Assembly: GCA_001642415.1 (NCBI GenBank)
Contig: LTDK01000041.1
Location: forward strand, 29,481-93,480
Origin: Nematocida ironsii
Taxonomy: Eukaryota; Microsporidia
Length of the DNA stretch: 64,000 bases
Reading direction: 5' to 3'
This document shows, piece after piece, positions 18,394-27,466 of the stretch (its first letter is position 1; each line of letters begins with the position of its first letter). The notes beneath the pieces are model-generated. The model made no database searches and was not told the origin of the DNA. It was given only the letters and a program-made list of their open reading frames with translations. The position numbers and the translations under genes were made by a program.

Positions 18394-19546
18394 CTAATTA
18401 TTCACTGTATATTTTGTTTTAATTAAGTATACTATTACTATAATAATACACATTAGTATAAATATTACTAATGCAGTATTAAGTTTATATTTAGGTTTCT
18501 TAGAATTAATAATTATCAGATTAAGTTTTATTGATTCTAAATATTTATCAATTAAATTCATCACAGACCCTCTATAATTAAACTCTTTTTCATGGCATAT
18601 AGCATGAGATATTTCTGTCCATTTAAATATATTTAAGTCCCATATAACTGTCGTACCTTTAAGTTCCTTTATGTACATTTTAATATCATATGCACTATCA
18701 TTTATATACTTATTATATTCTACTTCTTCTATATCCACTTGTTTAGACATATTATATATTTTAGTATATAAATTATATGCAGTAAATTCTTTAAATTTAC
18801 ATCCAAATACAGCAATTGTATTATACACAGACTCCTTTAAAAATTCATATAAATTAGAAGTATACAATTTATCTAACCTTGTAAGTAATCGTAATGAGTA
18901 CATATCATCACGTGTTATCCCTAATTCATTATGATTTGATCTTCTAATCCAATATTTATTTGTTATAATTAAAATATCTCCATATTTCATTAGTATATTT
19001 AATGCTCTCTGTAACCTAGAATACTCTCCTGTTTCAGTTAATTCAAATAATTTAATCATAGCATGTTTTGATGTAATTTCATTATCTAATTCAGGTATAT
19101 CTTCATTATTACATAATATATTAACAGAATAATCATAGAATTCTCTTCTAAGTTTAAATACTTCCGTTATAATTAACTGATTATCCATAATTAAATCATA
19201 AAAGGCTTCTTTTTGATTCTTATCTAATATATCTGATCCTATTTTAATTGCCTTTATAATATTACATGTATGATACATACAGTTCTTTATTAGTAATACA
19301 ATAGTATCATAATCATATTCTATATCTATATATTTAATTCTATTATATATCTGTATATATAATAGGTTATATCCTATAATATTCAATTGTTCAGATGTAT
19401 CTATAAATATTTTATGTTCTTTATTAAGTTTTGTTATTATATTAAATATCTTATTTATATCATTTAATTGTATCTTTACTTTTCTATCTGGGAAGGAATT
19501 ATTCACTTTATCTCTTAGTTTACTATATAATATGGATAATTGCCAT
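18394..19546 (-). CDS. Paralogous single-pass membrane protein (family A), apparent frameshift near start
   Basis: Homologous to the products at 39233, 40799, 42708 and 45980. The shared core is KLFELTETGEYSRLQRALNI followed by a degenerate ILMKYG segment and SLRLLTRLD. A C-terminal anchor (ALVIFILMCIIIVIVYLI) leaves a short tail. No ATG begins the long frame (only GTG at 19506). The conserved N-terminus continues upstream of that GTG (SKLRDKVNN, matching ALRKKVKNE of the 45980 product), and an ATG at 19546 would align at exactly residue 1 if one base in the ATATTATATAG run (about 19522-19533) were extra. So the gene carries a one-base frameshift within its first eight codons, or the assembly has an error there. 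Confidence 0.75.
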
Positions 19547-19569
19547 AAAAAATAAAAAGTAAAAAAATA

Positions 19570-20030
19570 AATTTATATAAAATAAATCAAAAACATAATA
19601 CACAATATATCATAAGTAATATATAATACACAATGAGTAATAAGTGATGAATAATAAACAGAGATAATGAAAAATGAATAATTTATAATATAAGTAATAT
19701 ATAATACACAATATATCATAAGTAATATATATAACACATTGTATCATAAGTAATATATATAACACAATAAGTAATAACTAATGAATAATTTATAAATAGT
19801 ATATTACTTATTATACAATATATAATAAGTATTACTTAGTATACATTATGTATCATAAGTAATATAAGCCGCTATAACTTATAACACATATACTACTATG
19901 TACTGTATACAACTTATTATACAACTTATTATACAATATATAATAAGTATTACTTAGTATACATTATGTATTAAGTACTTTATAAATTTAAATAACTTTT
20001 TATACAATATGTAATATATTTTATACTTTA
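19570..20030. repeat. Intergenic satellite block (TGTGTAATAAGT family)
   Basis: Repeated variants of ATAATACACAATATATCATAAGTAAT and TATACAATATATAATAAGTATTACTTAGTATACATTATG, in both orientations. Near-duplicates occur at about 19802-19860 and 19925-19975. Closely follows the family A gene. No coding sequence. Confidence 0.7.
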
Positions 20031-20034
20031 TTGG

Positions 20035-20283
20035 TTAGTTTGCTTGTTTTAAGTCATTTTCATTCTCTTTAAGTACATTTTTACTGTGCTCTGCTAAATA
20101 ATCAGAATCCATTGGATTACTATCATCAACTAGTCCTAAATTCCTTAATTCTTTATCTATTTTACTGTCTTCTTCTGTGTTTATGTCATTGACTAATTCT
20201 GGGTAAGTATTATTCTCTTCTATTGCATATATAAACTTAACAATACTTATTACTAATAGTGTAATTAGTTTTGATTTAATCAT
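20035..20283 (-). CDS. Small secreted acidic protein
   Basis: 82 residues. The N-terminal segment (KSKLITLLVISIVKFIYA) is a good signal peptide with likely cleavage after YAIA-type small residues near residue 20. The mature part is acidic and hydrophilic (EENN, NTEEDSKIDKEL, LKENENDLKQAN) with no Cys. Nothing similar is recognised. It is isolated between satellite blocks, which together with the signal peptide suggests a lineage-specific secreted product. Being short, it could be spurious, but the clean signal-peptide start argues for a gene. Confidence 0.55.
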   Translation of the reverse strand: MIKSKLITLLVISIVKFIYAIEENNTYPELVNDINTEEDSKIDKELRNLGLVDDSNPMDSDYLAEHSKNVLKENENDLKQAN

Positions 20284-20335
20284 ATTTTAAAATTAAATTT
20301 GATTTTATTTATACTTTAATTTATTTATAGGTCAA

Positions 20336-20935
20336 TTAAAATAAACCAATGTGTAATAAGTATTATTTATTGGTATATGTGTAATAATAAATAATTGGTA
20401 TACATATTAATTATTACACATATACCAATAAATTATAGTTATAATTATCAAATGATTATTTATAATTTTATTTATTTTATAAAGTGACCAATCATATATT
20501 ATTACATACTTATTGGTGTATGTGTAATAAGTAATATTTATTGGTATATATGTAATAAGTAATATACTATGTGTAATAAGTAATGTACTATGTGTAATAA
20601 GTTATGATAATATAGTAGTATATGTAGTATAAGTAATGTACTATGTGTAATAAGTTATATAATATAGTAGTATATGTAGTATAAGTAATGTACTATGTGT
20701 AATAAGTTGTGTTATGATTGTGTAATAAGTAATGTACTATGTGTAATAAGTTGTGTTATGATTGTGTAATAAGTTATGTGTCAATTGGGTGCTATTACTT
20801 ATTACACATAGTACATTATTTATTACACAATATATAATAAGTTATGTGTTATTCTTATTACTTATTACATATAGTATATTATTTATTACTTATTACACAT
20901 AGTACATTATTTATTACTTATTATATATTGTCTTA
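20336..20935. repeat. Intergenic satellite block, dense TGTGTAATAAGT repeats
   Basis: The densest block: the word GTGTAATAAGT recurs many times on the plus strand from 20350 to 20785, then in reverse orientation (ACTTATTACACATAG) from about 20793 to 20925. Within it the unit GTAATGTACTATGTGTAATAAGTT repeats four times between 20580 and 20780. The orientation switch makes the whole block an imperfect giant inverted repeat centred near 20785. Confidence 0.8.
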
Positions 20936-20966
20936 TAATTTAAAATTTTTTACTAAAGTTTTTATT

Positions 20967-21743
20967 TTATATAAAAATTTGTATAACAATTGATGCACCA
21001 ACTGTAAAGAAAAATAAAACTGATGATTTAACAACATTAATTATGGGAGCAGTAGGAGTATTCAACGTAATAATTGATTCAGCAATAGAATACCTAATAT
21101 TACTTATCTCCCCTATACCAATAAATAATAATGCACACCCTACAACAGAAAACAATACAATTAAAACTGATTTCTTAAATACCTTCTCAAAATATACCAT
21201 AAGTACACTACCCATAATTATACCAAATATTAACGGTATAATTACACCATCAGTAAAATACTGTATAAATATACCACGAATAGGTCCTTCTACACATATA
21301 AATATACAAGATATAAATACGAACAGTCTTATAAAGTACTTAAATAATACTAATATTATACAGGACATAATTAACCCTATAAATATAACGGTAATTACTG
21401 TATATATATTATTATTAAGTAATTTATGACTAATTTCAACTGCTGTTGTATTATTAGTACTAGATAAGATATTACATATATTTGTTAATAATCTTAGTAT
21501 ATAATAGTATAAGTATAATAAAATTATAATAGTACCATTAAAAATAGGGAATTTACAGCCAAATAAAGCCATTTGTAATCCTAATATTGAAGATATAATA
21601 TCTTTACACTTACTGGATATATTTGCATCTGAGAATGCGAGTGTTTTATCTCTGAGTAATCCTAATTTATCTATTAGCATATCTTTTGTTATTGTTTTAT
21701 GTATAAAAATATTATTAATATAATTTATTACACTATCACTCAT
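20967..21743 (-). CDS. Polytopic membrane protein, unknown
   Basis: 258 residues from the ATG at 21743 (MSDSVINYI). The frame extends 11 codons further only with TTG. About seven hydrophobic segments occupy residues 70-258, with short loops and few charges. The first 60 residues are amphipathic and soluble. The helix-hairpin-rich pattern with small Gly-containing segments (LIFGIIMGSVLMVYF, VLFSVVGCALLFIGIG) recalls TMEM198-type (DUF4203) proteins, but this is only a visual resemblance. It is flanked on both sides by satellite DNA. Confidence 0.62.
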   Translation of the reverse strand: MSDSVINYINNIFIHKTITKDMLIDKLGLLRDKTLAFSDANISSKCKDIISSILGLQMALFGCKFPIFNGTIIILLYLYYYILRLLTNICNILSSTNNTTAVEISHKLLNNNIYTVITVIFIGLIMSCIILVLFKYFIRLFVFISCIFICVEGPIRGIFIQYFTDGVIIPLIFGIIMGSVLMVYFEKVFKKSVLIVLFSVVGCALLFIGIGEISNIRYSIAESIITLNTPTAPIINVVKSSVLFFFTVGASIVIQIFI

Positions 21744-21814
21744 AAAAAATAATAAATAGGAGAACTTTATAGACAATGTTTATAAAGTAACGAATAAGAA
21801 TTCAAAACAAACAC

Positions 21815-22238
21815 TCAATTATTACACAATGTGTAATAAGTAATAAAAATAGAATGTGTAATAAGTAATAAAATATATTAGTAATAGTGTAATAAGTAAT
21901 AGAATATGTGTAATAAGTAATAGAATAGAAATAAAATATATTAGTAATAGTGTAATAAGTAACATTTATTATATATAGTGTAATAAGTAATAATAACTTA
22001 TAGAATATAATAGTACATGTGTAATAAGTATTAGAATATAATAGTATATGTGTAATAACAAATAAATATTATTATTATTTATTATGTATAGTGTAATAAT
22101 TATTATTTATTATGTATAGTGTCAAAACAAATAAAATATAATGATAAGTGTGTAATAAGTTATATATTATTTATTATATATTGTGTAATAAGTTATATAT
22201 TATTTATTATATATTATGTAATAATTATTATTTATTAG
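21815..22238. repeat. Intergenic satellite block
   Basis: Plus-strand GTGTAATAAGTAATA words recur with near-identical stretches (ATATTAGTAATAGTGTAATAAGTA at 21878 and 21938). The block runs right into the end of NMD3. The last codons and stop of NMD3 (ACACTATAA on the minus strand) are themselves made of repeat sequence. Confidence 0.75.
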
Positions 22239-23840
22239 TTATAGTGTAAGATGTTTTATACCTTTAATTAACTGATTGTTCTCATCGTATATATTTACTG
22301 TCTTTAATAATGATGGATCATTCCTTACAGCATCAATTATCATAGCAGAAGTACTTTCTGTCTGATAACCACCACAAATCCTTTTTATCTTCCATTTACT
22401 GGTAATTTCCGATTCTTTCTTTAATAATACAATCGATCCTTCTATCTCTAAATTAGTATTTAAGTTCATTAAGTCATATCCTATAACAGAATCACCTGGT
22501 ACTAATCCTTTTACTAATGTCTTTGTATTAACTAACTCACCATCACTCTTTAATAATAATACATCATAAACCATATTCCTACCAAAATTCAAATGTATAC
22601 CACCAGTACGAGTAGTACTAGGCATACATGTACTAGGCATACATGCACCTGTATTACTTATACCACTATCATTAGGCATACCTCTATCACTACTTATACC
22701 TGTACTACTTATACCACTATCATTAGTCATACTATTATTACTTATACCAGTCATACTACTTATACCTGTACTACTTATACCATCAATCATACTATTATTA
22801 CTTATACCACTATTATTACTTATACCTGTACTTGTACTACTTATATGTCCCTGGTTATTCTGGTTATTCCTTGTACTCTTGTTATTCTGGTTACTCTTGG
22901 TGTTCTTGTGGTACCCATCTACTTCAACTACCTCAAACTTGCTTTGTGCTTTTGATGATCCAAGTACTCTTATTGACTTACTGTACTTGAAATAATCTAT
23001 CCTGCTTAAATCCTTTACTTGTCCTTTACTGTCCGCTAGTAAAATAGATTTAGATATACGTAATACAATACACATCTCAGTAAGTGACAGTTTCTTACAC
23101 AGTGGTACAGGTACGTATAATAAATCATTAAGATTAAGTGCAGGTATCTCAACAGAATATGCAAATTTATACCTGCTGTTATTAGATTTCTTATCTAATT
23201 TGACTAATTGCTCAGATGATTTAACCTTTGTAGGGACACTCTCCTCAATAAACCTGACTAATTTTAAACAAGCAGTCCTTGACATATAAAAAAAATCAAT
23301 TCCATCCTGTTCTCCTTTTATGTCCGTACACTCCTCATGAAGACCTGCTTTTAATATGGATTGTTCTAATAAAAGTAGGGTTTGTTTCAACTCTGATTTT
23401 TGTCTTAATTGTACCACACAGTTCCATGTTTGATTTGATGCTGCCCTAGCACAGTCTAAACAATGCTTGCCTTTAATGACCCATGTAATTTCTAATTCTT
23501 GTGAATGTTCGACCGTGTTCATGTTTAACTCATTCGTTCGATCGATACTTATCCTCATCCTGACCCGTTTTGAATGTTCTTCTGAATGAATGAAGTACGC
23601 ATCTACAAGTTTTAATTTTGTTAGTTCTGGGATTTTCTTTAATAAATACGCAAGCATTTCTGGTCCTTCAAATCTGAGCGTAGTCCATCCACTCGGTGGT
23701 ACGCTGTACCTCATGCACGTACCACACCTGTCTACTTCCCTGGTTGTATCTATGCTTAATTTAGGTAATTCTCTTACTGTACATTCATAACACATAGAAG
23801 TATCAAACATACTCTCACTCCCACATAAACAGCAACGCAT
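22239..23840 (-). CDS. NMD3: 60S export adaptor NMD3 with a low-complexity insertion
   Basis: The N-terminal zinc-binding region has paired Cys at residues 3/6, 17/20, 39/42 and 127/130 (HCLDC), as in NMD3. The central domain includes FFYMSRTACLKLVRFIEES and YVPVPLCKKLSLTEMC. NMD3 binds the subunit-interface side of the nascent 60S particle and carries the leucine-rich export signal for Crm1. Residues about 312-409 (bases about 22614-22907) are a Ser/Gly/Ile/Asn-rich repeat built on GISNNS and GISSTG units, inserted where the family normally continues with VEVDGY into the next beta domain. Length is 533, near normal despite truncation elsewhere, because of this insert. Confidence 0.93.
   Translation of the reverse strand: MRCCLCGSESMFDTSMCYECTVRELPKLSIDTTREVDRCGTCMRYSVPPSGWTTLRFEGPEMLAYLLKKIPELTKLKLVDAYFIHSEEHSKRVRMRISIDRTNELNMNTVEHSQELEITWVIKGKHCLDCARAASNQTWNCVVQLRQKSELKQTLLLLEQSILKAGLHEECTDIKGEQDGIDFFYMSRTACLKLVRFIEESVPTKVKSSEQLVKLDKKSNNSRYKFAYSVEIPALNLNDLLYVPVPLCKKLSLTEMCIVLRISKSILLADSKGQVKDLSRIDYFKYSKSIRVLGSSKAQSKFEVVEVDGYHKNTKSNQNNKSTRNNQNNQGHISSTSTGISNNSGISNNSMIDGISSTGISSMTGISNNSMTNDSGISSTGISSDRGMPNDSGISNTGACMPSTCMPSTTRTGGIHLNFGRNMVYDVLLLKSDGELVNTKTLVKGLVPGDSVIGYDLMNLNTNLEIEGSIVLLKKESEITSKWKIKRICGGYQTESTSAMIIDAVRNDPSLLKTVNIYDENNQLIKGIKHLTL
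22614..22907. repeat. Coding minisatellite inside NMD3
   Basis: On the plus strand the unit ACTTATACCACTATTATT and shortened forms (TACTACTTATACC) repeat about ten times. It stays in frame with NMD3 and encodes the GIS-rich insert. Unit length is a multiple of three, so expansions keep the gene open. Confidence 0.75.
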
Positions 23841-23851
23841 AAAAAATTTTA

Positions 23852-25120
23852 TTAATTTGGGTGGTTAAACATATTTGAAATCTCTTTTATGGAAATTTCC
23901 GTTATTTCTTCTGATAAAATATTTGCTAGTGGTAAAACCCCGAATGTGAACCTTAACGTACTCTCATTCGCTAATTTATATAATAAATTTCTGGCTGGTT
24001 CAGTTATTTTTATCGATTCTGTTTTTATTTTCTGGTCGATAATCTTGCAAATTTCGGAATATGCTGGTTTCTCAGTGGTTATAATAAAGAGTCGACTTAT
24101 GAACACGTTCGGAATTCCGAACAGACCGAGTTCATCCGTCCCTGGTATGTTTATTATACCTTTATTAGTGGCTAGTATTATTATAGGACAAGTATCTGTC
24201 TCTAATATAGTGCTAAGGAATGAATAACATGAAATATCTAACATATCTGATTCATCTATGAATAGTACACCTGGTGTTATCTCTGCTGTACCCATACTTA
24301 CTTGATTATTTATCTTTAAATTAACCTCTTCCCTTAATTTACTTGATATTTCTACTTTTTCGGTCTGCTGTGCTTGTGATACGATCGATAAAATATCCCT
24401 GCTCTGCGATCGTGTATTTGCTATGTCTACCTCATGTAAGGTCATCTCCTGAAGGATTTCTTTTTTTGTAAGAATGTCTCCCTTTGGTAGTGGTACGTAC
24501 TTGTCACTTTCTATGTCAAATTCTGATGCATAAGAATCACTCCTCCCGATCTTTTTAATTATATTCTGGTCTGGTTCTATGTATATTATATCTCCGACTG
24601 TTATTTTTTGCTTGATTATTTCTTGTGATAGGATCGGGTTTAGTGTGAGTCGTTCCGATCGCTTTGTACTCCTTAAGGATATGTAAATATTCGAAATTAT
24701 CTTCTTATAATTATTCAGTGGATCTTCCTTTTCTTGTATTTTTATGTCGACTACTTCACCCTCATAAACGGTTTTTACTTCACGGATTCTTATGCTTGTA
24801 GCACGACGAATGGCTTGGTGGAGTATTTCCGATTTTTTAACTTTTGCTGAGTACACTTCACTTCCGGTCATTCTAACGAAAGGGACTCTTGCACCGAGTT
24901 CTTTAGATATTCCGACTGCAAGTGCTGTTTTACCACTGCCACTCTCTCCTGAGATGAGGAGGGCTTTTCCTGCTGTTTTTTTGTTTATGATCATATCTGT
25001 GAAAATACTTGCTGCCTGTCTTTGTTTAACCATTCCCACTAACCCTGCTGCATCTGTTACGTTCATTGCCCTGTCTACGCCGAGTCCTGTGATGTGGCTG
25101 TGTGCTAGTCCTTTATCCAT
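23852..25120 (-). CDS. RVB1: RuvB-like AAA+ ATPase 1 (Rvb1/pontin)
   Basis: The N-terminus AHSHITGLGVD and TLHEVDIAN identify RuvBL1 rather than RuvBL2. Walker A is GESGSGKT (residues 58-65). The OB-fold insertion follows (REVKTVYEGEV to DIIYIEPD and SDSYASEFDIESDKYVPLPKGD). Walker B is LFIDESD (286-292), where the family has DEVH; the two acidic residues are kept. Sensor 1 is LATNKG (316-321). Rvb1/Rvb2 rings serve chromatin remodellers and R2TP assembly, including box C/D snoRNPs. At 422 residues it is slightly shorter than yeast (463). Its stop lies 11 bases before the NMD3 start on the same strand. Confidence 0.95.
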   Translation of the reverse strand: MDKGLAHSHITGLGVDRAMNVTDAAGLVGMVKQRQAASIFTDMIINKKTAGKALLISGESGSGKTALAVGISKELGARVPFVRMTGSEVYSAKVKKSEILHQAIRRATSIRIREVKTVYEGEVVDIKIQEKEDPLNNYKKIISNIYISLRSTKRSERLTLNPILSQEIIKQKITVGDIIYIEPDQNIIKKIGRSDSYASEFDIESDKYVPLPKGDILTKKEILQEMTLHEVDIANTRSQSRDILSIVSQAQQTEKVEISSKLREEVNLKINNQVSMGTAEITPGVLFIDESDMLDISCYSFLSTILETDTCPIIILATNKGIINIPGTDELGLFGIPNVFISRLFIITTEKPAYSEICKIIDQKIKTESIKITEPARNLLYKLANESTLRFTFGVLPLANILSEEITEISIKEISNMFNHPN

Positions 25121-25650
25121 AATAAAAAATAAAATATGTGTAATAAATAGCTATATGTAGTAAAATATATTATACTATGTGTAATAAATTATATACAACA
25201 GAATATATTACACAGTGTGTTATAAATAGTGGAAGATTTAGTGTAATTTGAATAATATATAAATATTGTATGATGGAGTTATTAGAGCAAAACTTATTAC
25301 ACATACAGCAATAAATAATTACATATGACAAAATATACTATACAATGTGTAATAAATTATATACAACAGAATATAATATACTATGTGTAATAAGTAATTA
25401 TATGTAGTAAAATATATTACACAGTATGTTATAAGTAATGAGTATTTTAGTGTAATTTGAACAATACATAAATATTGTATGAAGAAGTTATTAGAGCAAG
25501 ACTTATTACTTATTATACTATGTGTAATAAATAGCTATATGTAGTAAAATATATTATACAATGTGTAATAAATAGTTATACATAACAAAATATATTGTAC
25601 TATGTGTAATAAGTTATGCCATTGGGATGTAAGATACTTTATACACATAG
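25121..25650. repeat. Intergenic satellite block with a duplicated unit
   Basis: Dense TGTGTAATAAATTATA and TGTGTAATAAGTAAT words. A longer unit starting TTTAGTGTAATTTGAA and ending GAGTTATTAGAGCAA (or GAAGTTATTAGAGCAA) occurs at about 25238-25297 and again at about 25453-25512, giving an imperfect duplication of about 215 bp that includes flanking words. Confidence 0.7.
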
Positions 25651-25683
25651 TGTGATATATTTTAGTGCATTATACGTACGTAT

Positions 25684-25688
25684 AAAAA
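25684..25688 (-). terminator. Pol III T-run terminator of 5S rRNA
   Basis: Five T residues on the minus strand directly after the 3' end of the 5S helix. Confidence 0.75.
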
Positions 25689-25803
25689 GTGCAGCACTCT
25701 GTGTTCCCACGCGGTCTCCCATCGCAGTACTATCAAAGCTGTCACGCGCTTAACTTCAGAGATCGAACGGGTTCTGGTGTGTACGCAGGCATATGGCCGC
25801 ACA
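25689..25803 (-). rRNA. 5S ribosomal RNA
   Basis: Reading the minus strand, GTGCGGCCATATGCC starts the molecule. Box-A-like and loop regions follow (CCCGTTCGATCTCTGAAGTTAAGC), then TAGTACTGCGATGGGAGACC, and GAGTGCTGCAC closes the terminal helix with the 5' end (GTGCGGC pairs with GCTGCAC). A run of T follows directly (A run at 25684-25688 on the plus strand), the RNA polymerase III terminator. It is a single isolated 5S gene lying between two satellite blocks, not in an rDNA unit. Confidence 0.95.
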
Positions 25804-25834
25804 TGTATATTCTATGCATACAGTAGTTATAATA

Positions 25835-26100
25835 CAATGTGTAATAAGTAGTAATATTTACTGGTAATGTGGTAATAAGTACTATTTATTACACATTGTG
25901 TACTATATAATACTCTGAAACTAAAAAAGTCTTTTATTAGAATAGAATTTATTTTATTATTACTTAATGCACATTGTGTAATAAAAAGTGTTCCAGACTA
26001 AAAATATTTATAAATTATTCAAGTTATTATATAGTACACATTGTGTTATAAATAATAATAAATAGTACACATTGTGTTATAAATAATAATGTAAAGTAGT
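25835..26100. repeat. Intergenic satellite block between 5S rRNA and tRNA-Arg
   Basis: Words ACAATGTGTAATAAGTAG, TTATTACACATTGTG and two copies of ATAGTACACATTGTGTTATAAATAAT in tandem near 26035-26095. Confidence 0.65.
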
Positions 26101-26155
26101 AAAAATAAAATAATAAAACAGTACGCACGCACATTTTCTGATTTAAATTAATGTA

Positions 26156-26227
26156 GTCCTCGTAGCTCAATGGCAGAGCGTTGCCTTCCTAAGGCAAAGG
26201 TTGCGGGTTCGAAACCCGTCGGGGACG
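26156..26227 (+). tRNA. tRNA-Arg (anticodon CCT)
   Basis: A 72-base cloverleaf. The acceptor stem GTCCTCG pairs with CGGGGAC. The D-arm contains AGCTCAATGGCAGAGC. The anticodon stem TTGCC/GGCAA has loop TTCCTAA, giving CCT and reading AGG. The T-arm is GCGGGTTCGAAACCCGT with a standard B box. There is no intron. CTTTTT follows within a few bases as Pol III terminator. The ATG of GPI18 lies 46 bases downstream. Confidence 0.96.
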
Positions 26228-26229
26228 TC

Positions 26230-26234
26230 TTTTT
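26230..26234 (+). terminator. Pol III T-run after tRNA-Arg
   Basis: TCTTTTTAT directly after the discriminator base. Confidence 0.6.
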
Positions 26235-26247
26235 ATATATTATATTA

Positions 26248-26255
26248 ATAACCCG
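26248..26255 (-). promoter_or_regulatory. ATAACCCG (CGGGTTAT reversed) upstream of GPI18
   Basis: Located 18 bases before the ATG at 26273 and just after the tRNA terminator, so it is one of the few sequences available as promoter for this gene. The word is the reverse complement of CGGGTTAT seen before other genes. Confidence 0.4.
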
Positions 26256-26272
26256 AAATTTTATTTTTTATT

Positions 26273-27466
26273 ATGATTAAAGTACCAATATTGATCTGGT
26301 CACTCTCCAGGGCAGTGATACTCTCAGTCTCAGCTATCTCCTCCTTTATCATACCACACCATGATTTCTCTGATATTCTATTACACACAGAAAGTGCCCT
26401 CTCATTCCTTATACGATGGGATGCCATTTACTTCTATAATATTGCTAAATACGGTTATTTCTCTGATAATATGACTGCTTTCTTCCCATTCTACCCTATC
26501 CTTATACAGATACTTATGAAATACACTTTTATACCAATAATTACTGCTGGTATAATTATATCTAACCTGGCATTCCTGATATCTTCAATTATCCTGTATA
26601 AAATAACTAACAAACACTTTAATCAGTCATACGCTATTAGATCATGTATATTATTCTGTTTTAGTCCTTGTTCTATCTTATACTCTACAATGTATACAGA
26701 AGCACTCTTTTGTATGTTTATACTACTGGCAGTAGAAAGTGTCTTATCACACAGAGGATTCTCTTATATTTGGGTTATACTTGCATCATATACTAGATCT
26801 AATGGATTTATTATGTCACCATTATGCTTTATTGATGGATTTATTAAATATTCTTATACCACAGGGATTATTATGATAATTATGCCTATTATGGCATTTA
26901 TGAGTGTACAGATATATTGGTTTATAAATAGGTTTCCTTATATTACAGTACTTCCTTATTCTTATGTACAAGCAGAGTATTGGGAACAAGGATTCTTACA
27001 ATTTTATAAGCACAGTAAAAATATTCCAAATATTATAGTTGGTCTTCCATTTGTAATTCTTTCTTGTATTATTACGTATAATTATGTGATTAATGAGAAG
27101 TATATTTTACAATTTATGTATAATCAAGGGAAAGAAAGATTTTTAAATATAAAACAAAAAATAATACAAAAAATAACGGTATTTCCAAATAAGGAAGATA
27201 CAAAAATATCAAAATATCCTAATATAGAAGTATTTTCATTTGTTAGGTTATTTTTACAGTGTATACTTATATTTCAAATAATTCTGTCTGTATTTTTTAT
27301 TCACATGAATATGCACTTTAGATTTGTCTCATATAATCCTGTTATATACTGGGAATTATCCAACATATTTAAAAGAAGAGGAGTATGGAACCTTTTATTC
27401 TTTGGATATATTTGCTTTGGATTATCATACGCAGCACTGTACGGTGCTTATTTCCCACCAGCATAA
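26273..27466 (+). CDS. GPI18: GPI mannosyltransferase 2 (Gpi18/PIG-V)
   Basis: A polytopic ER enzyme of 397 residues. Family landmarks: WSLSRAVILSVSAI near the start, RWDAIYFYNIAKYGY (about residues 48-62), FFPFYPILIQ, then FSPCSILYSTMYTEALFCM and ASYTRSNGF, and the conserved FPYITVLPYSYVQ(A)EYWEQGFLQFY region. The first luminal Asp in RWD is the expected catalytic residue for GT76. It adds the second mannose to the GPI precursor from dolichol-phosphate-mannose. The gene starts 46 bases after a tRNA. It fits the same pathway as GPI8 at 12.5 kb. Confidence 0.9.
   Translation: MIKVPILIWSLSRAVILSVSAISSFIIPHHDFSDILLHTESALSFLIRWDAIYFYNIAKYGYFSDNMTAFFPFYPILIQILMKYTFIPIITAGIIISNLAFLISSIILYKITNKHFNQSYAIRSCILFCFSPCSILYSTMYTEALFCMFILLAVESVLSHRGFSYIWVILASYTRSNGFIMSPLCFIDGFIKYSYTTGIIMIIMPIMAFMSVQIYWFINRFPYITVLPYSYVQAEYWEQGFLQFYKHSKNIPNIIVGLPFVILSCIITYNYVINEKYILQFMYNQGKERFLNIKQKIIQKITVFPNKEDTKISKYPNIEVFSFVRLFLQCILIFQIILSVFFIHMNMHFRFVSYNPVIYWELSNIFKRRGVWNLLFFGYICFGLSYAALYGAYFPPA

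Noticed and set aside
20336..22238. CRISPR-like array (short repeats with variable spacers)
   Set aside because: The repeat unit is variable, spacers are themselves repeat variants, orientation switches, and every gene around is eukaryotic. It is an AT-rich satellite.
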